This document shows, piece by piece, positions 55,030 through 64,000 of a stretch of DNA of 64,000 bases; the stretch's first letter is position 1; each line of letters begins with the position of its first letter. A program made the position numbers and the translations under genes. The notes below the pieces were generated by a model, which worked only from the letters and a program-made list of their open reading frames with translations, was not told where the DNA came from and made no database searches. The DNA lies in NCBI GenBank assembly GCA_003170275.1, contig PNAM01000081.1:1-64000 (forward strand), given 5' to 3'. The stretch comes from Myxococcales bacterium (GTDB lineage: Bacteria > Myxococcota_A > Polyangia > Palsa-1104).

Positions 55030-56487
55030 CTACTTGAGCGGGTCGCCGTCGAGGTTGCGCAGCTCGAGGGTCTTGGCCATGGGCAGCGCGCGCAGCTTGG
55101 GCTCGATCACCTTGCGGTCGCCCAGGATGACGACGATCCATCCGTCGGTCGGGAGCACCTTGTCGGCCAGCCTGGTCACCGCTGCGGCGTCGAGCTTGAG
55201 GAGCCTGGTCTGCAGCCGGCCCCAGGTGTCGAGCGGCTGATCGTTGGCCACCAGCTCGCCGAGCAGGAACGCGGCCTGCGCGCCGTCGCCGAAGGTCTCG
55301 ATGATCTTCTGCAGCACGAGCGCGCGGCCCTTGCGCAGCTCGGCCTCGGGAAGCGGCGCGCGCATGCCGCCCAGCTCCGCGAAGATCTCCTTCATCGCCT
55401 CGGCGGTCGCGTCGGTGCGAATGGCGGCGGCGGCGACGAACGGGCCGGCCGCGCGGAACAGCTTGAACTCGGCGTGCGCGCCGTAGGTGTAGCCGTGCTT
55501 CTCGCGCAGGTTCTGGTTGAGCCGGCTGGTGAACGAGCCGCCCAGCACCATCTCCAGGAGCGAGATCGGCGCCAGCTCGGGCGAGCCGAACGCCACCCCC
55601 ACGCGTCCCACGCGCACCTCGGACTGCGGCGCGCCAGGGCGATCGATGATCACGAAGCGTGCGCCCGGCTCGGCAGCGACGGGCGGCGCGGCCGACGGGG
55701 TGAGGTTCTTCTGCCACACGGTCTCCGCGCCGAACGCGGCCTGCACCGGCCGGGCGGCCTGCTCGACGGTGGAATCGCCCACCAGGATCACGGTGGTCAC
55801 CTTGGGGCCGTAGTGCTTGTCGTAAAAGCGCCGCACGTCCTCGAGAGTCAGCTTGTCGACGGTGGCGGGGGTGCCCATGGCCGCGTGGCCGTACGGGTGA
55901 TCGCCGAACAGCACGTGCTGGAAGGCTTCGTCGGCGATCTTGCGCGGCTGGTCGCGATCGCGCGCCAGCTCGGCGAGCTGCCGCGACTTCACGCTCGGCC
56001 ACTCGGCGGGGTCGAAGCGCGGCCGCGCGATCATGTCGCCGAGCAGCTCGAGCGCGCGGTCGAGCTTGGTGGACAAGACGGTGAGGAAGAAGCGCGCGCC
56101 GCTCTCGTCGACGTCGACGTGCAGCTCGCCGCCCAGCTCGTCGAGCGCGGCCGACAGCGCCGGACCGGACAGCTTGCCGCCGCCGCCTTCCTCGAGCATC
56201 CGCGCGGTGAGCGCGGCGACGCCCGGCTGGCCCGGCGGATCGAGCTCGCTGCCCGCTTGCACCACCAGCAGCAGGTGCACGATCGGCAGCTCGCGCTGCG
56301 GCAGGACCACCAGTCGCACTCCGGAGGCGGTGTTCGCCGACGAGGGCGTGGGCGCCTGCCAGGGTTCCGCGGCGGAAACCGCGGGGGCTTTGGAGAGATC
56401 AGGCGCGCCGCCGGCGTGAGCGGTAGACGTGAACGCGAACGCGAACATCAACGAGCGCGTCGACAGGCGCGCGAACCGATTACTCAT
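55030..56487 (-). CDS. M16-family protein, non-catalytic subunit
   Basis: A 485-residue exported M16B protein: signal peptide (about 1-25) and two M16 folds. The zinc motif HxxEH is not present; the position reads LTARMLEEGG. It is therefore the non-catalytic partner of the adjacent M16 protein, as in two-subunit M16B peptidases. Its start overlaps the upstream gene by eight bases (56480-56487), so they are made together in equal amounts. Confidence 0.88.
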   Translation of the reverse strand: MSNRFARLSTRSLMFAFAFTSTAHAGGAPDLSKAPAVSAAEPWQAPTPSSANTASGVRLVVLPQRELPIVHLLLVVQAGSELDPPGQPGVAALTARMLEEGGGGKLSGPALSAALDELGGELHVDVDESGARFFLTVLSTKLDRALELLGDMIARPRFDPAEWPSVKSRQLAELARDRDQPRKIADEAFQHVLFGDHPYGHAAMGTPATVDKLTLEDVRRFYDKHYGPKVTTVILVGDSTVEQAARPVQAAFGAETVWQKNLTPSAAPPVAAEPGARFVIIDRPGAPQSEVRVGRVGVAFGSPELAPISLLEMVLGGSFTSRLNQNLREKHGYTYGAHAEFKLFRAAGPFVAAAAIRTDATAEAMKEIFAELGGMRAPLPEAELRKGRALVLQKIIETFGDGAQAAFLLGELVANDQPLDTWGRLQTRLLKLDAAAVTRLADKVLPTDGWIVVILGDRKVIEPKLRALPMAKTLELRNLDGDPLK

Positions 56488-57829
56488 GGGCCTTCTCCTT
56501 CGCCGCCTTGCCGTCGGGCTGCACCACGACCGTCAGCCGCGGGCGGGCGACCAGCGAATGGCTCGCCCACGCCAGGTCGCTCGCGCCCAGCTTCGAGAAG
56601 CGCGCCAACGTGCTGCGCTCGAGCTCGCCCGGATCGCCGCAGATGAACTCGTGCTCGTTGAGCGAATCGGCCAGCCCGAACAGCGGCCCGAGCTGCTGCA
56701 ACAGCTGCGTCTCGGTGAACGCGCGCGCGCGCTCCACCTCGCGCTCGGTCGGCGGCGCCTTGCCGTCGAGCGCCGCCAGCTCCTCGTCGATCGCCTTCTC
56801 CAGCTCGACCGCGCTGTGGCCGGGCTGCGCGGTGGCGGTGATCACGAAGTTGCCGTCGTAGCGATTGCCTTCCTGCTCGACGCGCACCTCCTGCGCCAGC
56901 TTCTTCTCGTAGACCAGCGCCTTCTGCAGGCGCGACGACTTGCCGCCGCCGAGGAGCGCCGAGAGGAGCTGGTACTCGGCGTCGCCCGCGCCGAGCAGCA
57001 CCGGGGAATGCCACGCCAGCGTCACCTGCTCGAGCTGCACGTGGTCCTTGAGCAGCACCCGCTGGTTCTTGGCCAGCTCGGCCGGCGGCGGCACCACGTG
57101 CGGCGGCTCGGGCGCCAGAGGCATCCACGCGAAGTACTTGTCGACCAGGCGCCTGGCCTCGTCGGTCTTGAAGTCGCCGGCGATCACCAGCGACGCGTTC
57201 GACGGTACGTAGTTGGAGCGGAAGAACGCCTTGACGTCCTCCACCGACGCCGCGGTCAGATCGGCGTGCGAGCCGATCACCGGGTGGTGGTACGGGTGGT
57301 TGAGCGGATACAGGTTCTCCGGCAACACCAGCCCCACCTTGCCGTACGGGCGATTCTCGTACGATTGGCGGCGCTCGTTCTTGACCACGTCGCGCTGCAG
57401 ATCGACCTTCTGCTTGTTCATCGCGTCGGGCAGCGTGGCCAGCCGATCGGCCTCGAGGTACAAGAAGGTCTCGAGCAGATTCGACGGGCCGAGGTCGAAA
57501 TAGTTGGTGCGATCCTCGCTCGTCGACGCGTTGTTCGAGCCGCCTTCGGACTCCATGATCTGGTCGAACTGCCCGTTGGGCACGTTCTTGGTGCCCATGA
57601 ACATGAGGTGCTCGAACAGGTGCGCGAAGCCGGTGCGCTTGACGCGCTCGTCCTTGGAGCCGACGCGGAACCACACGTCGACCACCACCTGCGGCAGCCG
57701 GTGATCTTCGTGCAGGATCACCACCAGCCCGTTGGGCAGCCGGTAGCGCTCGTAGGGCACGTGCAGCGTGGGCTCCGCGGCGTGCGAAGTCGCGGTGAGC
57801 AACAGCAAGAGGAGGGTCGGCCAGCGCAT
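56480..57829 (-). CDS. M16-family zinc metallopeptidase, catalytic subunit
   Basis: A 449-residue exported M16B protein with signal peptide (about 1-19) and the inverted zinc motif HLFEH (in GFAHLFEHLMFMGT). NEHEFICGD near the end and the RPYGKVGLVL loop fit the family. It should degrade peptides in the periplasm, working with the non-catalytic partner encoded next. The ATG at 57829 is chosen because it begins a good signal peptide; a longer frame is not supported. Confidence 0.9.
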   Translation of the reverse strand: MRWPTLLLLLLTATSHAAEPTLHVPYERYRLPNGLVVILHEDHRLPQVVVDVWFRVGSKDERVKRTGFAHLFEHLMFMGTKNVPNGQFDQIMESEGGSNNASTSEDRTNYFDLGPSNLLETFLYLEADRLATLPDAMNKQKVDLQRDVVKNERRQSYENRPYGKVGLVLPENLYPLNHPYHHPVIGSHADLTAASVEDVKAFFRSNYVPSNASLVIAGDFKTDEARRLVDKYFAWMPLAPEPPHVVPPPAELAKNQRVLLKDHVQLEQVTLAWHSPVLLGAGDAEYQLLSALLGGGKSSRLQKALVYEKKLAQEVRVEQEGNRYDGNFVITATAQPGHSAVELEKAIDEELAALDGKAPPTEREVERARAFTETQLLQQLGPLFGLADSLNEHEFICGDPGELERSTLARFSKLGASDLAWASHSLVARPRLTVVVQPDGKAAKEKAHE

Positions 57830-57894
57830 GAGCCGGGACCCTAGCACAACGTCTTGCTTTTTTTTCCCTCGCAACCCTGCTAAGCATCGAACCC

Positions 57895-58416
57895 ATGGCC
57901 AAGACCCCTTCGAAAGGGAAGAAGCCGGCGGCGCCGCCAAAAGACGGCGCAGGTCGCGCCAAAGCAGCCGGGCGCCCGCCGAAAGTAGCCAAGCCCGCTT
58001 CCGCCGATCCGGATGTCGATCCGGCGGACCTCGACGACGACGAGGACGACGAAGAGGAGGGCGCCAAGCCGGCCAAAGCGGCGGCTCCGGCGGCGAAGAA
58101 GCCGGCGGCGCGCAGCGGACGGCCGAACGACGGGCCCGAGCCCCCTCCGGTGATCCCGGCGCGGCGACTGACGCCCGAGGCCAAGGCCAAGGTCAACGAG
58201 ATGGTGGCCAAGGGGATGCCGCTCGGCGATGCGCTGAAGATCGCCGCCTCGTGGGAGACCTTCGTGGCGCCGGTCAAGGACGAGCCGGCCAAGCTGGTGC
58301 AGGGGAAGTCGTTCGACGGCACGCCGCGCCCGCGGCCCGCGCCCAAGGATGACGACGAGTCGGATGGGCCGGAGCCCGCCGATGACGAAGAGCCGGTCGT
58401 CGAAGCCGAGGAATAG
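57895..58416 (+). CDS. Low-complexity basic/acidic protein, possible AT-hook
   Basis: A 173-residue protein with no enzymatic motif. Basic Lys/Ala/Pro N-terminus (1-35) includes KAAGRPPKVAK, an AT-hook-like GRP core. A strongly acidic stretch (DLDDDEDDEEE, about 46-56), a second basic part with ARSGRPND, a short ordered helical block (about 90-128: RLTPEAKAKVNEMVAKGMPLG) and an acidic tail follow. The layout recalls HMGA-like regions of myxobacterial CarD, but no CarD domain is present. A DNA- or RNA-associated role is possible but unproven. The pentapeptide gene starts eight bases later. Confidence 0.65.
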   Translation: MAKTPSKGKKPAAPPKDGAGRAKAAGRPPKVAKPASADPDVDPADLDDDEDDEEEGAKPAKAAAPAAKKPAARSGRPNDGPEPPPVIPARRLTPEAKAKVNEMVAKGMPLGDALKIAASWETFVAPVKDEPAKLVQGKSFDGTPRPRPAPKDDDESDGPEPADDEEPVVEAEE

Positions 58417-58424
58417 CTCCGCGG

Positions 58425-59237
58425 ATGGATGAGATCGCTGCGGCGTGGTCGTGGGACGACCTGGCGCCGCTCGACCGCATGCTCGCGACGCTGGCGGGCG
58501 TGGGGTTGCAGGCGGCGTCGCAGAAGAGCCGCATGTTGTGGAAGACCGAGCTGCCGGGCGGGAACCTGATCGGGTGTCAGCTGCCGCAGCTCGATCTGTC
58601 GATGTCGCACTTGTCGGGCGCGCACCTCGAGCACGCGGATCTACGCAAGGTGAACCTGGAAGAGGCGCGGCTCGACGGGGCGTCGCTGTATCACGCCAAC
58701 CTGAGCTGGGTGGAGGCGCGCGGGGTGGATCTGCGCGGCTGCATGCTGGAGGGCGCCGACTTCACCGAGGCGGTGCTTGCGGACGCCAGGCTCGACGGGG
58801 CGGACCTCAAGCGGGCGATCTTCAACCGCGCGGAGCTGACCGGCGCCAGCTTCGAGCGCGCGCGGCTGCTCGAGTGCGTGCTCGAGAGCGTGGAGATGGC
58901 CAATGGCAAGCTGCGCGGCGCGCACGTCACGGCCGCGCTGTTGCCGCTGGCCAACCTCGCCGGCGCCGATCTGCGGGAGGCGGTGCTCAAGCGCTGTGAC
59001 TTCCGCGGCGCAGAGCTCGCCGGGGCGGACCTCGCGGGCGCGCTGCTCGACGGGGCGCGCTTTTCCGATCGCGGGGTCGACGAGCGCGGCAAGCCGCTGG
59101 GATCGATTTTGTCCGAGCGCGAAGCCGCGCCACTGCCGAAGAAGGCGCAGCTCCTGGCGGCGAAGTGGGGGATCGTGGAGATCAACGGGACGGAGTACAC
59201 GCCCGAGGCGCTGCGGGAGTCGACTGTCCTCGAGTGA
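58425..59237 (+). CDS. Pentapeptide-repeat protein
   Basis: A 270-residue protein with consecutive A(D/N)LxxA-type pentapeptide repeats at about 42-210. They fold into a right-handed square beta-helix; the sequence has typical centres such as ADLRKVNLEEARLDGASLYHA. Some relatives protect DNA gyrase by mimicking DNA; others have unknown roles. No transmembrane segment. It lies eight bases after the low-complexity gene and converges on the large M16 gene. Confidence 0.88.
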   Translation: MDEIAAAWSWDDLAPLDRMLATLAGVGLQAASQKSRMLWKTELPGGNLIGCQLPQLDLSMSHLSGAHLEHADLRKVNLEEARLDGASLYHANLSWVEARGVDLRGCMLEGADFTEAVLADARLDGADLKRAIFNRAELTGASFERARLLECVLESVEMANGKLRGAHVTAALLPLANLAGADLREAVLKRCDFRGAELAGADLAGALLDGARFSDRGVDERGKPLGSILSEREAAPLPKKAQLLAAKWGIVEINGTEYTPEALRESTVLE

Positions 59238-59240
59238 ATT

Positions 59241-62066
<2,826 letters not shown>

Positions 62067-62101
62067 GGCCACCGCTTAGCACACTGTGTAATGATCGCGC
62101 C

Positions 62102-62599
62102 ATGGGCGCTATTGGAAGGGCACGGACGATCTTGCTCGCGGTCGCGGTCGCGGGCACGGCGCAGGCCGGCGAGTCGAAGGCGCCGCCCGCGGCCAAGGAA
62201 ATGTCGCTGGCGCTCGAGGCGGTGAACAAGTCGCTCGGTCTCGAGAGCATGCCCAAGCCGCATTGCCTGAAGTGGGGCTATGGGCACCAGATCACCGCCG
62301 CCGAGGTGCGCGCGTGCGTGGATCAGGCGATCAAGGGCGCGACCCTACCCGAGCTCGGCAAGGGCTACGTGCTGGCGGTCCTGATGGGCGGCGTCGGCCC
62401 GCAGACCGTGATCGCGCTGGCGCTCGGCGCGCCCGGCTGGGCGGTGCTGTCGTGCGATCCGGGCAAGCCGTGCCCCGCGCGCCACGCCGGCACCGACAAG
62501 ATGGGCAAGCGCGTCGTCGATCGGACCGAGCGCGCCTGCGACGGCCCCGAAACCATCTGGGTCCCCGAAAAAAAATCCGAAGTCTGCCCCACCCACTAA
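62102..62599 (+). CDS. Exported protein of unknown function
   Basis: A 165-residue protein with a signal peptide (about 1-22). The mature part has five Cys, a hydrophobic stretch near residues 85-120 (LGKGYVLAVLMGGVGPQTVIALALGAPGWAVL) and a GPETIWVPE ending. No family is recognised. It is divergent from the M16 gene, 35 bases away, and overlaps the MFS gene by four bases at the stops. Confidence 0.7.
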   Translation: MGAIGRARTILLAVAVAGTAQAGESKAPPAAKEMSLALEAVNKSLGLESMPKPHCLKWGYGHQITAAEVRACVDQAIKGATLPELGKGYVLAVLMGGVGPQTVIALALGAPGWAVLSCDPGKPCPARHAGTDKMGKRVVDRTERACDGPETIWVPEKKSEVCPTH

Positions 62600-63819
62600 C
62601 CCCCGGCGCCATCTTCCCGGGCAGCGCTCTCGCCGGCTGCGATCAGGCGCTTGCGGCGCGCTCCCGCGATCGCCAGGTGCAACAGCGCGGTGATGCTGCC
62701 GACCACCAGACAACCGTTCCACAGGGTGTGCGCGCCGAAACGGCCGAGCACCCACGAGCCGAGCGCGGGCGCGACAAACGCCGAGACGCCCCACGCTAAC
62801 TGGTAGGTGCCCTGGTATCCGCCGCGCACGCGGGTCGGCGCGAGATCGGCCACCACCGTCGGTCCGACCGCCGAGAAGAAGATCTCGCCGACCGTCCACA
62901 CCACGATCGTCAGCGCGTAGAGCGGCACGCTGGTCATGAGCCCGGTCATCCAGAAGCCCACGCCGGTGAGCAGCGCGCCGAGCGCCAGGACCGTCCCGCG
63001 ACGAAAGCGCTGCGCCGCGCGGATGCCGATCGGCTGGAACAGCACGATCAGCACGCCGTTGATCGCGATCAGCATGCCGTACATGCGCGGGGCCACGCCG
63101 TGCGCGCGCAGATCGAGCGGCAGCGCCACCGAGCCCTGGTGGAACACCACCGCGAGCAGGAACTGCAGGGCCACGAACGACATGAAGATCCCGTCGCGGA
63201 ACGGCACCAGCAGCGCGCCCAGATCACTGTGGCGCGCGCTCGGCTCGGGGTGGGTCTCGGGCACGCGTAGATACACGATCACGCCGAACAGCAACGTGGT
63301 CGCCGCGTCGACGATGAACAACAGCGTGAAGTTCCTGTTGGCCATCAAGCCGGCGATCACCGCCGCGCCCGCGAAGCCGAGGTTGATCGCCCAGTACAAG
63401 TAGCCGTAGGCGCGCGTGCGATCTTCCGCCGGCACCAGATCGGCGACGGTCGCCTGCACCGCGGGCCGGTACAGATCGCCGAAGAAGCCGAGCGCCAGCG
63501 TCGACAGCGCGATGTGCGTCGGCGTGCGCGCGAAGCCGAGCTGCAACATGGCGGCCGCGCCGAGCGTCATCGACAGCAACATCGTGGCGCGCCGGCCGAT
63601 GCGATCGGCCAGTAGCCCGCCGACCGGACCCGAGCCCATCGATCCGGCGCCGTAGAGCGCCACCACCATGCCGGCGCGCTCCACCGAGTAGCCGCGCACT
63701 TGCGTGAGGTACAGCGCGAGGAACGTGAACACGAACCCGCCGAGCCGATTCACCAACGCGCCCGCCCACAAGTACCAATAGGTCCGAGGCAGCCCGCGCA
63801 TCGCGCCCTCTTCTACCAC
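62596..63819 (-). CDS. Major facilitator superfamily transporter
   Basis: A 407-residue inner-membrane transporter with 12 predicted helices. The loop 2-3 signature GGLLADRIGRRATM is typical of MFS, and PAVQATVADLVPAEDRTRAYG is common in drug or metabolite exporters. Specificity is unknown. Two starts have reasonable ribosome sites: GTG at 63819 (AAGGA before it) and ATG at 63801. It is divergent from the last gene of the window, 41 bases away. Confidence 0.92.
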   Translation of the reverse strand: MVEEGAMRGLPRTYWYLWAGALVNRLGGFVFTFLALYLTQVRGYSVERAGMVVALYGAGSMGSGPVGGLLADRIGRRATMLLSMTLGAAAMLQLGFARTPTHIALSTLALGFFGDLYRPAVQATVADLVPAEDRTRAYGYLYWAINLGFAGAAVIAGLMANRNFTLLFIVDAATTLLFGVIVYLRVPETHPEPSARHSDLGALLVPFRDGIFMSFVALQFLLAVVFHQGSVALPLDLRAHGVAPRMYGMLIAINGVLIVLFQPIGIRAAQRFRRGTVLALGALLTGVGFWMTGLMTSVPLYALTIVVWTVGEIFFSAVGPTVVADLAPTRVRGGYQGTYQLAWGVSAFVAPALGSWVLGRFGAHTLWNGCLVVGSITALLHLAIAGARRKRLIAAGESAAREDGAGG

Positions 63820-63860
63820 GTCCTTTCCTTTGCACCCGGAAGCGGTGCTACCCTGCGCTC

Positions 63861-64000
63861 ATGAGCTCGAAGACCCCGGCGTCGGGGCTGCGTACGCTCT
63901 TCGGATACGCGCTGATGATCGGATGCACGGTCGTCGCCTACTGGTTCATCCGTGCGGCCGGATCGAGTCGCAGCGCGCCGCCGGCGGAGGCGGGCGCCGC
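63861..64000 (+). CDS. N-terminal part of a membrane protein, cut by the window end
   Basis: 46 residues are visible from ATG. A charged start is followed by a hydrophobic helix (about 13-30, FGYALMIGCTVVAYWFI) and a Ser/Pro/Ala-rich segment. Similar starts are found in cation:proton antiporters of Myxococcota, where a helix and a spacer precede the transporter core, but this cannot be checked here. No clear ribosome site. Confidence 0.5.
   Translation, partial: MSSKTPASGLRTLFGYALMIGCTVVAYWFIRAAGSSRSAPPAEAGA

Overview
The window is dense, very GC-rich bacterial chromosome. No tRNA, rRNA, insertion sequence, phage, integrase or CRISPR array was found, and no stretch over 300 bases lacks a gene. 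Gene content points to a Myxococcota-like (deltaproteobacterial) genome, probably uncultured: a pilMNOPQ operon with a sigma-54 regulator, FHA and GGDEF signalling, many secreted lipoproteins and cysteine-rich proteins, M16 peptidases, pentapeptide and PEGA proteins, and dispersed exopolysaccharide genes. This placement is an inference; no marker gene fixes the taxon.

Layout. 1-8 kb: the end of a glycine-rich surface protein, an ECF-like sigma factor, glycerol kinase with a lipase-like hydrolase, an FHA-GGDEF cyclase, a von Willebrand A lipoprotein and a PilR-like regulator. 8-21.6 kb: a long run of tightly packed or overlapping genes on the + strand: a small HTH protein, pilM-N-O-P-Q, aroC-aroK-aroB, a lipoprotein, a Roadblock/LC7 protein, aroQ, accB and accC. 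PilQ carries an exceptional coiled-coil insertion of about 550 residues. 21.6-27 kb: a giant TPR protein with a textbook promoter whose spacer is an inverted repeat, then an L,D-transpeptidase and a small haem lipoprotein. 27-43 kb: exopolysaccharide-type genes (outer-membrane barrel, kinase-dead tyrosine-kinase-like protein, OPX/Wza-like lipoprotein, short Wzy-like membrane protein, sugar-phosphate transferase, GT2) mixed with a 16-residue cysteine-repeat protein, a 5'-nucleotidase, a TetR/diiron pair, a radical SAM protein, an RsbW/RsbV/RsbU-like partner-switching module, and lipid genes (acyltransferase, squalene/phytoene synthase). 43-51 kb: transporters, a NAD(P)-binding protein, TPR, ATP-grasp and GNAT proteins, then a B12-binding radical SAM protein beside YggX. 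51-55 kb: polysaccharide chain-length and tyrosine-kinase genes. 55-64 kb: three M16 peptidase genes, a possible AT-hook protein, a pentapeptide protein, an MFS transporter and the start of a last gene.

The most notable finding is the radical SAM gene near 48.1-49.6 kb. Its apparent stop is TGA. Reading through it gives a tail Cys-Sec-Ala-Glu-Pro plus 12 residues before a TAG, and a hairpin of bacterial SECIS form follows the TGA at the expected distance. This is a selenoprotein that ordinary gene calling would truncate. Other points: the PilQ insertion, the 6 x 16-residue cysteine repeat array, a substituted GAFTGA loop in the PilR-like protein, a kinase-dead BY-kinase homologue, a strong sigma-54 promoter candidate before a GAF-SpoIIE phosphatase gene, and several palindromes placed as operators.
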